The notes under the pieces are model-generated. The model searched no databases, was not told the DNA's origin, and saw only the letters and a program-made list of their open reading frames with translations. Positions 1 to 10,400 of a stretch of 64,000 nt of DNA are shown here, piece after piece. Numbering within the stretch: position 1 is the first letter of the stretch; every line of letters begins with the position of its first letter. Source of the DNA: an uncultured Collinsella sp. (GTDB lineage: Bacteria > Actinomycetota > Coriobacteriia > Coriobacteriales > Coriobacteriaceae); the NCBI GenBank assembly GCA_905199225.1, contig CAJKFS010000004.1, positions 1 through 64,000 on the forward strand, in the 5' to 3' direction. The translations under genes and the position numbers were made by a program.

Positions 1-52
1 CGCTCCGGGCCCCGCTGCTTTGTAAAACCATGACGGTTTGACTGCCGTTGTT

Positions 53-2293
53 TTAGTCAAACAAACTCGGCATGTCGTTTTCCTTCATGAGGGCACCGGC
101 GGAGGGCAGACTCTGCGCGGTGAACTTCTCGGCCGAGACGCCGGCGCCAAGGATCTCTTCGGTTGTGCCGACGGTGGTGACCGAGCGGCCCTTCTTGGCC
201 GTAAAGGCCTGGACACCCTGCGTGTTGGTAGTCGTCTTGGTCTTGAGCAGCGACGTGTTGAAGTTCATCAGGCGGTAGTCGCTCGAGACCAGCGCGATGT
301 TGCGGTCCTCCTTGAGCACCTGGGCATACAGCAGCTTGCTGCCGCCGTAGATGGCGTTCTTAAGGCGCTTGCGGTTGGTCTTGGTGACGTATCCAGAAAG
401 CGCGACGCGCACCACGCGGCCGTTCTCAAAGACGAACAACACGTCGGCCTTGTAGTCCTCGGGGTCGATGACCCAGATGACACTCTCGTCGGGTTCCATC
501 TCAAGATCGGTCGGCAGGTACGAGCCCAGCTGGGCCGACTTGGTGTCCTCAAACGCGGCAACCTTGCACTTGTACACCTGGCTCTTGTTGGTAAACACGA
601 GCAGCTCGTGCGTGTTGGAGGACGGGAACTCGATAAAGGGCTTATCGCCGTCCTTGTACTTGAGCGTAGTGGCCTTCTTGAGCACGCGGTCCGTCATCTT
701 CTTAAGGTAGCCATCGCGCGAGAGCATGATGGTGACCGGGTACTCCTCGACCTCGGGCTCCAAGCTTACCTCGATAACCTCATGGGGCTCGATCCTACCC
801 GTGCGGCGCGGCATCACATACTTCTTGTTGACCGCCGCCAGCTCGTCGCTGATGACCTTCTTAATGTTGTCCTCGCTGGAGAGGATCTCCTCAAGCTCGG
901 CAATCTCACCCTCGAGCTTAGCGATGTCTTTGGTGCGGTTGAGGATGTACTCCTCGTTGATGTTGCGGAGCTTAAGTTCGGCGACAAACTCGGCCTGGGT
1001 CTCGTCGATGTCGAAACCCTTCATAAGGTTGGGCACGACCTCGGCTTCGAGTTTGGTGCCGCGGATGATGGCGATGGCCTTGTCGATGTCGAGCAGAATT
1101 GCCTCGAGGCCGTGCAGAAGGTGCAGGCGCTCGGACTTTTTGCCCAGGTCAAAGTTAATGCGGCGACGCGTGGACTCAATACGCCACTTGACCCACTCGT
1201 GCAGAATCTGGCGCACGCCCATAACGCGGGGATAGCCGTCGACCAGCACGTTAAAGTTGCACGAGAACGAATCCTGCAGCGTGGTCGAGCGATAGAGCTT
1301 GGCCATGAGCTTGTCGGGGTCGACGCCGCGCTTAAGGTCGATGGCGATGCGCAAGCCCGAGAGGTCGGTTTCGTCGCGGATGTCAGCGATCTCCTTGACC
1401 TTGCCCTCCTTAGAGAGCTTGACGATGCGCTCGATGATGACATCGGTCTTAGTGGTGTAGGGAATCTCGTAGACCTCGATGATGCGCTCTTCGGGAATCC
1501 AACGCCAGCGGGAGCGAATCTGGAAGCTACCCAGTCCGGTCTCGACAATCTTTTCCATCTCCTCGCGGCGGTAGATGATCTCGCCGCCGGTCGAGAAGTC
1601 GGGCATGGGCATGTACTCGAGCAGGTCGCAATCGGGATCCTGCAGGTAGTGCATCGTGGCGGTGCAGACCTCGTTGAGGTTGAAGCCACAGATGTCGGAC
1701 GCCATGGCGACGCCGATGCCCTTGTTGGCCGAGACGAGGATATTGGGGAACGTGGTGGGCAGCAGGCGCGGCTCCTTCATGGCGCCGTCGTAGCTGTCGA
1801 CGAAGTCGACCGGGTCCTTGTCGATGTCCTTGAAGATCTCGGCGCTGATGGGGGAGAGCTTGGCCTCGGTATAACGCGAGGCGGCGTAGCTCAGGTCCCC
1901 CGAATAGTACTTGCCAAAGTTGCCCTTCGACTCTACGAAGGGGGCAAGCAGTGCCTCGTTGCCGGTGGCTAGGCGCACCATCGTCTCGTAGATCGCGGCA
2001 TCGCCGTGTGGGTTGAGCTTCATGGTCTGGCCCACGATGTTGGCGCTCTTCTGGCGCTCGCCCTTGAGCAGACCCATCTTGTACATGGTGTAGAGCAGCT
2101 TGCGGTGCGAGGGCTTAAAACCGTCGATCTCGGGGAACGCACGCGAGACGTTGACGCTCATGGCGTAGGGCATGTAATTGACCTCGAGCGTCTGCGTGAT
2201 CGGCTGGTCGGTGACCTCGGAGTGCAGGCCGATGACGTTCTCGGCGTTGACCTGCTTTTTCTTTGGCTGGTTCTTCGTCTTCTTCTTTGCCAC
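53..2293 (-). CDS. parC: DNA topoisomerase IV / gyrase-type subunit A
   Basis: A 746-residue breakage-reunion subunit of a type IIA topoisomerase, which cuts and rejoins both DNA strands with the ATPase subunit encoded just upstream. The catalytic tyrosine is Tyr141 in AASRYTE, and the conserved PHGDAAIY lies at 95-102. I see no GyrA-box (QRRGGKG-like) in the C-terminal third, which favours a ParC-type decatenase over gyrase. The start is GTG at 2293, preceded by AGAGGAAA. The N-terminus is lysine-rich. It lies 45 bp behind the subunit B gene, so the two probably form one operon driven from the promoter near 4400. The family assignment is firm; ParC versus GyrA is inferred. Confidence 0.9.
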   Translation of the reverse strand: MAKKKTKNQPKKKQVNAENVIGLHSEVTDQPITQTLEVNYMPYAMSVNVSRAFPEIDGFKPSHRKLLYTMYKMGLLKGERQKSANIVGQTMKLNPHGDAAIYETMVRLATGNEALLAPFVESKGNFGKYYSGDLSYAASRYTEAKLSPISAEIFKDIDKDPVDFVDSYDGAMKEPRLLPTTFPNILVSANKGIGVAMASDICGFNLNEVCTATMHYLQDPDCDLLEYMPMPDFSTGGEIIYRREEMEKIVETGLGSFQIRSRWRWIPEERIIEVYEIPYTTKTDVIIERIVKLSKEGKVKEIADIRDETDLSGLRIAIDLKRGVDPDKLMAKLYRSTTLQDSFSCNFNVLVDGYPRVMGVRQILHEWVKWRIESTRRRINFDLGKKSERLHLLHGLEAILLDIDKAIAIIRGTKLEAEVVPNLMKGFDIDETQAEFVAELKLRNINEEYILNRTKDIAKLEGEIAELEEILSSEDNIKKVISDELAAVNKKYVMPRRTGRIEPHEVIEVSLEPEVEEYPVTIMLSRDGYLKKMTDRVLKKATTLKYKDGDKPFIEFPSSNTHELLVFTNKSQVYKCKVAAFEDTKSAQLGSYLPTDLEMEPDESVIWVIDPEDYKADVLFVFENGRVVRVALSGYVTKTNRKRLKNAIYGGSKLLYAQVLKEDRNIALVSSDYRLMNFNTSLLKTKTTTNTQGVQAFTAKKGRSVTTVGTTEEILGAGVSAEKFTAQSLPSAGALMKENDMPSLFD

Positions 2294-2338
2294 GATTTCC
2301 TCTTGAACTTCTTATGGGCCGTCGTTATCGATTTGCTG

Positions 2339-4336
2339 TTACTGCAGGTCCAGCTGGTCCAAGTATTCCTTGCCGTGCTCGGAGATATGGCGCTTGCGGC
2401 CTGCCTCGTCGTTGCCCAGCAACAGGTTAAACATGGTCTCCATCTTGGTGACGTCCTCGGGCTCCACCTTGATCAGGCGACGCGTCTCGGGGTTCATGGT
2501 GGTGAGCCACATCATGTCCGGGTCGTTCTCGCCAAGACCCTTGGAGCGGTTGATGGAGCACTTTTGGTCGCCAATCTCCTTGAGGATGCCGTTCTTCTCG
2601 AGCTCGGTGTAGGCAAAGTAGGTCTTCTCTTTGCAGTTGATCTCGTAGAGCGGCGACTCGGCGATATACACGTAACCCTCGTCGATAAGTGTGGGCACCA
2701 GGCGGTAAAGCATGGTGAGCACGAGCGTGCGGATGTGGTAACCGTCGACGTCGGCGTCCGTACAGATGATGACCTTGTTCCAGTTGAGGTTGTCCAGGTC
2801 AAAGGCACCAAGGTTCTTGATGCGCTTGTCTTTGATCTCCACGCCGCAGCCCAGCACGCGCATGAGGTCCATGATGATGTCGGACTTAAAGATGCGCGGG
2901 TAGTCCTCTTTCAGGCAGTTGAGGATCTTACCGCGGACGGGCATAACGCCTTGGAACTCGGCATCGCGCGAGGTGCGAATGGCGCCTGCTGCCGAGTCGC
3001 CCTCTACGATGTAGATCTCGCGACGGTTCTTGTCCTTGGAGCGGCAGTCGATGAACTTCTGCACGCGGTTGGCCATGTCGGTCTTCTGCTGCAGGTTGGT
3101 CTTGATGCTTTGACGCGTCTTCTCGGCGTTCTCGCGCGAACGCTTGTTGATGAGCACCTGCTCCATGATCTTGTTGGCGGCGTCTTTGTTCTCGATCAGG
3201 TAGGTCGAGAGGCGTTCCTTAAAGAAGGCCGTCATGGCCTGCTGGATAAAGCGGTTGTTGATGGCCTTCTTAGTCTGGTTTTCATAGGACGTTTGGGTGG
3301 AGAAACAGTTGGTCACCAGCACCAGGCAGTCCTGGACGTCCTGCCATTTGATGCCGCTCTCGTTTTTGTTGTACTTGCCCTGTTGCTTAATGTAAGCATC
3401 GATGGCACTGGTCAGAGCGCTGCGGGCGGCCTTCTCGGGCGAGCCGCCATTCTCGAGCCACGATGAGTTGTGGTAGTACTCCTGCATCATGAAGGTGCGC
3501 GAGAAGCACATGCACGCGGTAATCTTGACGTTGTAGTCGGGCAGGTCCTCGCGATCTCGACCGCGACGGTCGGCCTCGATAAAGAAGGGCTCGGTGAGGT
3601 AGTCGGTACCGACCTTCTCGAGCACGTAGTCCTCGATGCCCTTGGGGTAGCAGAAGTCCTCTTCGGAAAACTCGCCATCGTCACCTTCGATGCGCAGGCG
3701 GAAGGTCACGTTGGCGTTGACCACGGCCTGGCGGCGCATGGTTTCGCGATACCAATCGTGGGGGATGCTGATGGAGGTAAAGACCTCAAGATCGGGGCGC
3801 CACTTGATGGTGGTGCCGGTGCGGTTCTCGTCGCTGGGCTCAATCTCGAGTGCCTTCTTCTTGGCGCCGACAACCTTGCCCTTCTTAAAGTGCAGGGAGT
3901 ACTTGTTGCCATCGCGCCAAACCGTGACGTCCATGTACTCGGAGGCGTACTGGGTCGCGCACGAGCCCAGGCCGTTGGTACCGAGCGAGAAGTCGTAGTC
4001 GCCGCCCTGGTTGTTATTGTATTTGCCGCCGGCGTAGAGCTCGCAAAAGACGAGTTCCCAGTTAAAGCGCTTCTCGGAGGGGTTCCAGTCGAGCGGGCAG
4101 CCACGGCCGTTGTCCTCTACCTGAATGGAGCCATCGCGAAAGGCGGTAAGGGTGATGAGCTTGCCGTAGCCCTGGCGCGCCTCGTCAACGGCGTTGGACA
4201 GAATCTCGAAGGCGGCATGCGCGCAGCCATCGAGTCCGTCCGAGCCGAAGATGACGGCAGGGCGCAGGCGTACGCGCTCCTCGTCCTTGAGCTGGCGGAT
4301 ACTGTCGTTACCATAGTTTGCGGTGTTTTTTGCCAT
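2339..4336 (-). CDS. parE: DNA topoisomerase IV / gyrase-type subunit B
   Basis: The ATPase subunit of a type IIA topoisomerase, partner of the gene downstream. The GHKL ATP site is visible as FEILSNAVDEA (43-53) and EDNGRG (74-79). The TOPRIM domain begins with EGDSAAG near residue 445 and continues to TDADVDG near 526. I place the start at 4336 (MAKNTANYG, 665 residues) because AAAGGAG precedes it. Upstream in-frame ATGs at 4375 and 4435 add a hydrophobic stretch unlike the family, and 4435 falls inside a LexA-type palindrome. In the TOPRIM motif an alanine replaces the second glycine of the usual EGDSAGG. Probable operon with the subunit A gene. Confidence 0.9.
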   Translation of the reverse strand: MAKNTANYGNDSIRQLKDEERVRLRPAVIFGSDGLDGCAHAAFEILSNAVDEARQGYGKLITLTAFRDGSIQVEDNGRGCPLDWNPSEKRFNWELVFCELYAGGKYNNNQGGDYDFSLGTNGLGSCATQYASEYMDVTVWRDGNKYSLHFKKGKVVGAKKKALEIEPSDENRTGTTIKWRPDLEVFTSISIPHDWYRETMRRQAVVNANVTFRLRIEGDDGEFSEEDFCYPKGIEDYVLEKVGTDYLTEPFFIEADRRGRDREDLPDYNVKITACMCFSRTFMMQEYYHNSSWLENGGSPEKAARSALTSAIDAYIKQQGKYNKNESGIKWQDVQDCLVLVTNCFSTQTSYENQTKKAINNRFIQQAMTAFFKERLSTYLIENKDAANKIMEQVLINKRSRENAEKTRQSIKTNLQQKTDMANRVQKFIDCRSKDKNRREIYIVEGDSAAGAIRTSRDAEFQGVMPVRGKILNCLKEDYPRIFKSDIIMDLMRVLGCGVEIKDKRIKNLGAFDLDNLNWNKVIICTDADVDGYHIRTLVLTMLYRLVPTLIDEGYVYIAESPLYEINCKEKTYFAYTELEKNGILKEIGDQKCSINRSKGLGENDPDMMWLTTMNPETRRLIKVEPEDVTKMETMFNLLLGNDEAGRKRHISEHGKEYLDQLDLQ

Positions 4337-4390
4337 ACTCGCTCTCTCGGTGCTCCTTTGCTGCGTTTTAGCCATATAGATAGTCAAGGT

Positions 4391-4419
4391 AGCATAGCCC
4401 AGCCCACAGACGATTCCAA
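4391..4419 (-). promoter_or_regulatory. predicted promoter of the topoisomerase operon
   Basis: On the minus strand TTGGAA (4414-4419) and TATGCT (4391-4396) are separated by 17 bp, a good sigma70-type layout. Transcription would start about 50 nt before the ATG at 4336. The promoter lies just downstream of a LexA-type palindrome. Confidence 0.5.
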
Positions 4420-4434
4420 CCAACACGAAATCCA

Positions 4435-4450
4435 TCGAACAATCGTTCGA
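4435..4450. promoter_or_regulatory. LexA-type (SOS) box upstream of topoisomerase genes
   Basis: TCGAACAATCGTTCGA is a perfect 16-bp palindrome containing CGAAC-N4-GTTCG. It fits the Gram-positive LexA consensus CGAACRNRYGTTYG at all but one degenerate position. It ends 15 bp upstream of the predicted -35 of the topoisomerase operon and follows the stop of the preceding gene. Confidence 0.55.
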
Positions 4451-4493
4451 TTAGATAATGAATGCTTGGAATGCGGGAGGGACCTGTCCTGTC

Positions 4494-5876
4494 CTATCCA
4501 AACATCTGTGGCAGGTCGATGAAGACGGTTCGATCGCTTTCGCCAGCTTCGAAGCCCGAACGGGAGAAGAATCCATAGCGATGGCACTTGAGTCCCGTTG
4601 CCTCGACTTGGGCGATTTCCTCGTCGACCATTTTTTGCGTGATGGGGGATTTGCGGAACTTTGCTTCGTAGAATGCGTAGCCCTCGGGGTCTTGCGTTAC
4701 CACATCGAATTCGCCGCTCGTTTTGTTTGCGGGGTCGTCGTACCAGTACTTGCCTATGGCGTCGAAAGCTGGTTCGATCTTGCCGGTCCTGTTCTGCCGC
4801 ACGAGGTATTGACGGCAGATCTCCTCGAACATATGAGGAACGTAGTTTTCCTCGAAGTCTTGGAAGACGTGACGATCATAGAAGACTTCCGAGTCGAGCA
4901 GCTGACGCGCTGAGGCATTGCGGAAAACATAGCGATAGTAAAAGAGCGAAAGCGGATCCACTACAAAGTAGCCAGACTTGCGCTTGTTCGTAGGGTCGTT
5001 GATGGGTGCACGCTTTTGGACGATTTCGAGTGACATGAGCTTGTCGAGCACGTCTGCCATGGCCGGACCGCTCGAGACGTGCGACTGTGCCAGCACGTCC
5101 CCCCAACGGGAGTAGCCTTGTGCGAGAGCCCCGAAAACTTCGTTGGCGTTGGTCATCTTCGAGATCTCGGCATTGAGATAGGACGGCACCTCGCTTTCTA
5201 AGCGGGCGCCAGGTTCCGTGACGAGCTCGATGATGTTGTCGCGTACGCTTTGGGATTGATCGATGAGGCGATTGTAAAAGGGGATACCGCCAAAAACGCT
5301 ATAGAGCCGCACCTTGTCCTCGGGCGAGAACGCGGGATAGAACTTCGCAGCGTCAAAGTAATCCATGGGCTTAAGCTCAAGCGCGAGATCAATTCGCCCG
5401 TAGAGGGGGCTTTCATGCTCGATGAGGGATTTCATAATCTCAACGTAGGAGCCGCACAGGACAATGTTTAAACGTGAGTCTTCCCTGTGGGCGTCGATTG
5501 AGGTCTGAAGAATGCTGTCTAGGCCTTTAACCGCATCTCTCAAGTAGGGGTATTCGTCGAGAACGAGGGTAATGTTCTTGTCTTTAGCTTGGGCAAACAG
5601 AAATTCGATGAGCTCGCGGATGCCTGTGAAGGCGAGCGGAGGAAAGCTCAGCGCTTCAGCAACAAGGACGGACAGACTCTCGAGGTTGTCTGCCTCGGAG
5701 GTTTGGCGGCACTCGTAATAGACCGTTGCGACGTCCGACAAATCGGTTAGCGCCTGCTTGATGAGCTCACTTTTTCCGACGCGACGCCTGCCGTAAATGA
5801 GAACATTGCGCTGCTCGGGTGCTTTGAGCGTTTTCTTAATACGGGCGAGCTCACGCTCCCTGCCAATAAATTCCAC
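4494..5876 (-). CDS. ATPase of the DUF234 / archaeal-type AAA family
   Basis: A 460-residue P-loop ATPase. Walker A is GRRRVGKS (29-36) and Walker B is ITLVLDEY (102-109). A winged-helix-like segment lies around 230-290. The C-terminal DUF234 domain carries a PD-(D/E)XK-like nuclease signature, GEFDVV then FYEAKF (Asp391, Glu404, Lys406). The start is GTG at 5876 with GGAAGGA nine bases upstream. Four copies of an 18-bp palindrome lie directly before it, one overlapping the ribosome binding site, which suggests autoregulation. The biological role of this family is poorly known; defence, regulation or a mobile-element origin are all possible. Family assignment is confident, function is not. 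Confidence 0.75.
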   Translation of the reverse strand: MEFIGRERELARIKKTLKAPEQRNVLIYGRRRVGKSELIKQALTDLSDVATVYYECRQTSEADNLESLSVLVAEALSFPPLAFTGIRELIEFLFAQAKDKNITLVLDEYPYLRDAVKGLDSILQTSIDAHREDSRLNIVLCGSYVEIMKSLIEHESPLYGRIDLALELKPMDYFDAAKFYPAFSPEDKVRLYSVFGGIPFYNRLIDQSQSVRDNIIELVTEPGARLESEVPSYLNAEISKMTNANEVFGALAQGYSRWGDVLAQSHVSSGPAMADVLDKLMSLEIVQKRAPINDPTNKRKSGYFVVDPLSLFYYRYVFRNASARQLLDSEVFYDRHVFQDFEENYVPHMFEEICRQYLVRQNRTGKIEPAFDAIGKYWYDDPANKTSGEFDVVTQDPEGYAFYEAKFRKSPITQKMVDEEIAQVEATGLKCHRYGFFSRSGFEAGESDRTVFIDLPQMFG

Positions 5877-5878
5877 TT

Positions 5879-5980
5879 ACTCGGTTCCTTCCGACTCGGT
5901 TTTGTCCGAGTTAATTGTATCGCATGGATCAGTTTATGCTCGAGTTTACTCGGACAAAACCGAGTCGGTTCTGCCCGAGT
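5879..5980. repeat. four palindromic repeats before the DUF234 ATPase
   Basis: Four 18-bp copies of ACTCGG-N6-CCGAGT occur at 5879-5896, 5894-5911, 5948-5965 and 5963-5980. The two middle copies have perfect half-sites and the outer two have one change each. Copies pair with 15-bp spacing, and the two pairs are mirror images about the centre. Copy 1 overlaps the ribosome binding site of the ATPase gene. The layout is that of an operator array. Confidence 0.65.
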
Positions 5981-6277
5981 AAATTTGAAGGCGGCCGAAT
6001 GCGTCTTGCTGCGTTTGCGGTTGGATACGTTGTCGAAAACGTGTCGTGCGGATTGTTGGATTGAATCGAACATTGGGACATGCGTCTCGTTTTGTGGGCC
6101 GAGGGTATGCGAACTGGGGCCCTTTTGGTCTGAAAGGGGGTCTAACGGGGCGTTATTTGGGCCACGGGTCACTTCGCCGGCGCCGTGTTTCGTCATACGC
6201 TCATTGTGGAAGCCGATGCCACGGGGCGACGAAGGCCTCGGGCAACGGATGAGCTGCAAGCGAAAGGAGCGGTGAGG
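5981..6277. other. intergenic region without a clear gene
   Basis: About 300 bases between the palindrome array and the next gene. It has short open frames on both strands, but none has a convincing ribosome binding site or recognisable protein pattern. It presumably contains the promoter of the lipoprotein gene that follows. Confidence 0.4.
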
Positions 6278-7294
6278 ATGATGAAGCCCATGACGAAGAA
6301 GCTGCTGTTAGGAATTCCCACCGTGGCGCTTTCGGCTGTGTTGGCGTGTACGCTTGCTGGCTGCGGCGGTAATGCGCCGAGTGGCTCGGGCGGGAGCGCA
6401 CCTGTGCAGGAGAAGTCCAAGAAGGCCAAGGCCTATGATTCGCAGACGGTTGAGGTAGCAGGCATTACCAATGAGTCTGTGGCTCACGGTACGTTCTATC
6501 GCGGCGATGCCAAGCTGCAGGACGGCTTTTACCTGCACATCAAGATTACCAACAACAACACAAAGAACAGGACGTTCAGTTCCTTTAACGTGCATGCTGC
6601 CCAGGGCGATCTTGAGGCAGGCGACCCGTTGTTTACTTCCGGCAAGGCGGCCGTGCTCGACTACGTTGCAAGCGAGGCTCCCGATGAGCTGCACGAGGGC
6701 ATCGACCTTTCCGAGAGGCCAGATATCGGCCCGGGCGAGACCGTTGAGTACGTGTATTTCTGGGCGCCCAAGACGGCGTACTACGGGCCCATCACTGTCG
6801 AGTTCGTAGACGCTTATGCCCCTGCCAAGAATCATGAGGCCATGCACTTTGACACCACGGGATGCGAGACCAAGGAGTTCAGGGCGGCCGGCGGTGTGGC
6901 CGATTCTGGTGACGCGGCCAACATGACCGGCATCGATTGCGCATCGTACAGTATCGAGGCCGCCGATGGGTACACGCTGGATTCGTCCAACGAAGAGCAC
7001 GAAAAGGCAGACTTCTTCCACGACGAGACTGGAGGACGCCTGAACATCAACATCTTCCCGCGCTCGCCGGAGGAAGAGGTTGCAAGCCTAGAGCAGATCT
7101 ACGAAGGCAAGGAGACAACAACCGACCAGGTCGAGTACAACGGCATAACGTGGCTGCGCTTTACCGGTCCCGACAACGGCCATACACTGTTTGCGACGGC
7201 TCCCGCAACGGGTGAAACCGTCCGCGTGTCGATCGGCTGGAAGATCGACTGGGATGCTGCCGTGCCCATGATGGAGGCGCTGAAGCTCAAGTAA
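6278..7294 (+). CDS. lipoprotein, DUF5067-like
   Basis: A 338-residue exported lipoprotein. The start at 6278 (MMKPMTKK) follows AAAGGAG by eight bases. The signal peptide ends in LAGC, a classical lipobox, so the protein should be lipid-anchored outside the membrane. After a Gly/Ser-rich linker, residues about 50-190 form a beta-rich segment (HIKITNNN, VEYVYFWAP) resembling DUF5067-type immunoglobulin-like domains. A second unassigned segment follows to the C-terminus. It is monocistronic and convergent with the large surface protein gene, with a hairpin between them. The DUF5067 match is by pattern only. Confidence 0.7.
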   Translation: MMKPMTKKLLLGIPTVALSAVLACTLAGCGGNAPSGSGGSAPVQEKSKKAKAYDSQTVEVAGITNESVAHGTFYRGDAKLQDGFYLHIKITNNNTKNRTFSSFNVHAAQGDLEAGDPLFTSGKAAVLDYVASEAPDELHEGIDLSERPDIGPGETVEYVYFWAPKTAYYGPITVEFVDAYAPAKNHEAMHFDTTGCETKEFRAAGGVADSGDAANMTGIDCASYSIEAADGYTLDSSNEEHEKADFFHDETGGRLNINIFPRSPEEEVASLEQIYEGKETTTDQVEYNGITWLRFTGPDNGHTLFATAPATGETVRVSIGWKIDWDAAVPMMEALKLK

Positions 7295-7321
7295 CGCCGC
7301 GAGTCTCACGTCAGGCGACTC

Positions 7322-7356
7322 AGGGCTGACTCCGAGTTATCAGGGCCAGCCCTTTT
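7322..7356. terminator. hairpin between convergent genes
   Basis: AGGGCTG (7322-7328) pairs with CAGCCCT (7347-7353) and TTT follows on the plus strand. It sits between two converging genes and probably ends the lipoprotein transcript. Confidence 0.4.
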
Positions 7357-7403
7357 GGTGTTCGATGAGCCGAGTCGGCGTCTCTCGCAAAGGTAACTGA
7401 GAG

Positions 7404-10400
7404 CTAGTGAGGCTTATCAGAATTGACCTCATCGGCGGTGTCTTTTTCGAGCGCCGTGCGGCGGGCGCTGTAGGCGATGAGGCCCGCACCTGCCGCGGCG
7501 AGTGCTGCAGCGGCTGCCGTAAGGGGAGCGTTGACATCGCCCGTGCCCGCAAGCGCGCCCGCTTTTCCGGAGCGCTTGTTATTGCCGTGGTCCTTGCCGC
7601 TGCCGGAGCTGCTTCCGCCGGAGCCGCCGCCCTCGTCAGTGCCGCTGCCACTCGAGCCACCATCGCCGTCTGCTGTCATCGGGGCGTCGTGAAGTCCTGT
7701 CGTATCCGCGCTGTCGCATACGCCGACCTGCACTTCTGAGCGTTCGCATGCCGCGTCGGGCACATGAAGCTCGTGCAGAACGGCACTCAGCGCCGAGTTT
7801 GCGCCCGGTCGGATCTCCTCGAGCGTTACGGGATCGAGCGCCACCAGATTACGCGCCTTCGCATACAGCGTGACGCGTTTGCCCACTTCGTCGCTCCAAC
7901 TCTCGGGGATGGCGAAGCTCATGCGGAACTGTGCCGTGCAACCCGGTGCCAGCACGGCGTTGCCGTTGTCGGCTACCAGCGGGTGCGTTGCAAAACGTGC
8001 GCCCAGCGTCTCGAGCGCGTACTTTACGTGTGCCATGTCGTTGGCCGAAGCGTCTTCGGCAAGCTCTGGATCGTAGATCGAAGCCATGCGTGCGTTCGCT
8101 CCGAATCCGATGGATGCGCTGGAGAACGGCTGGCTGGAGCCCTCTCGGTACAGATCGATCGTGCCGGCAGTCAGCAAAGTGTTGCCGTCGTTTCGCACCG
8201 TGACCATGAAGGATTCGCCTGCTGCTCCGGGCACCACCGCGCCCGAGGTAGCGACCGCGCCCGTCGGAGTGGCACACGCCACCAGAGGCACTTCGATGCC
8301 GTGCAGCTCTGCCTCGCTCTTCTCCGCGCTCACAATGTGCGTGGCGAGCGCGGAGAGCATGCCTCCCGACGTCAAAAATGTCGTTATCTGATCGACGGGA
8401 TGGTCCAGCTCGCACATCACGAACGGCTCCGTGAACAGATCGCCTGCCAAGGTGCTGGCGAAGATGCGGAAGTGCTTGCCCATTACTGCTACCGGGTTGC
8501 CTTCTTCGTCGTAGGTTTGCCCCACCTTGCCATCGGTGTTCTCTACATAGAGCGCGCACCTGCCGTTGTTGCTTACGCTAAACGATGCCGGGCCACAGCC
8601 TGCGGCACCCACGGGCTGCGTTGCAAATGCCGATGCGCCTCGCGTCCAAGTAATATGCTGCAGCTGCTCGTTGACGGTGGCCAAAAAGCCCGAATGTTGT
8701 GGCCACGGCACCGCATGGGGCACCGTGGCGTCTGGTGGCATAACGCCCCAGCCCGCAATGGACTGGCCGATCACGGCGTACGATGCGCAGCCGCAACCGT
8801 CTGCGGTCTCGTACGCAACGGGCACCACCATTTTGCCGTTGATATTCTCGGGCTCGCTCAGCTCGATACTCGACGGTGCTTGCGGAAAGCGAAGAACTTG
8901 GCGGAACGTCAGGCTGTCGCCCAAATCATCCGACCACAGGGTAAAGCATTCCAGCGCAACCTCGGCCTCGCTGCCGAGCGCCTTCTCTGCGGTGGTTCCG
9001 CGGCGGTGGAGGTAGGCACCCGACAGGCGTCCGTCGACCAGCGTCTTGCCTACCGTGATGCGCGGGCACTGCAGGCAATGGTAGCCATCCTCTTGCAGGC
9101 GGCCGCGCGAGATGCTGCGCCATGACGTATGCGACACCACGCGGATCTCGTCATTACTTATGCGCAGGCGCACAACGGACAGTATGCCGGCTGTGCTTGC
9201 CGTATCGAAAAGGGTGTCGTCGCCGGCGGGGCGCTCGCCCGAGACCAGCAGCACGTAGGCGTCCTGGTTTCCTCTTCCGTCCGTATATTCCACCACGTCG
9301 AAGTCGTAATCGAATATGCCGTTGCGCTCCACGTCGCCCTCGCCAAACCCAAGGGGAAAGTCCACGGGCGTGGGAGCGGACCACGTGCCGTTTGCCTTTG
9401 TGTGCACCACCAGGCGCGAGCGGCCATTGTCGCCGTAGCGCACCGAGGCGATACGGAACAAGCATTCTACGCCGGCAATCATCGTTAGCTTCATGTGGGC
9501 TTCGCTGAGCACGCCGGAAAACAGCACGTTGTCGCTCGAGGGTTTTATGCCGCCACGCTCGTCCTCCGACACGCCGGCAGAATTGGCGTTCGGGTCCGCA
9601 ACGGCGTTCGTTGACTGACCGATGTAGGTGTACTCATACATCGGTGCGGCATTTTCGTCGTTCTCCATCAGCGCATGGACGAAATGTTCGACCTGTCCCG
9701 TGTCGTCGCTCTCCGCGTTCGCCTCGAGCTCAATGCGCGTGACCGCTTGATCCCAATCACGTACGGTAGGCGCGATGTTTATCGCGGCGGCTGCAACCTC
9801 GGCGCGTGCGAGCAGCTCGGAATTGGTGACGATGGTGGCCGACGCGATAAACTGCGGCACACCACCTGCCTCGGTGTTGCCGGGCGTGCCGAAGCAGGCA
9901 TCCAGCGTGTAAGGCGTATCTCCACCCAATGCCAGCTCAGAGCGTTGGAGCACATACTGGTCGCCATTGTTCACCGACATATTCCACGAATCGATGAGTG
10001 TGGGCCACGACCCCGACCAAGCCTTGGTGGTCCACTTGAACATTACGAACTGGAGTATCACATCGACATCGACGTCTGCACCTACGCGCAGCCGCGGAAG
10101 CTGGTGTCCATCTGCCTTCTCGTACCCAATGAACAGTGTGAGGGATGCGGCGCCACGCACAGCGGACGAAGCGACGCCTGCAATGCCGGCTCCAAAGGTG
10201 ACGGCAAGTCCGATCTGGATGGTGAACGAGCCCGACGTGTTGGAATAGTCGAGCGAAATGTTCTTGAAAAACGCCGCGCCGCTGCCGTGCGTGTGGGCGC
10301 CCACGGCGAGCGCCAGTTTTGCCAGCACCCAGGGGTTGACGTTTAGGAAAAACGGCACCGGTCCTAGGGTAAACTGCTCGGTCCAATTGAGGTCGGTTCT

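Noticed and set aside
38..1972. Long open frame on the plus strand (644 codons) opposite the topoisomerase subunit A gene
   Set aside because: It is antisense to a well-supported gene, Leu/Val/Asp-rich and without domains. GC-rich codon bias produces such shadows throughout the window.
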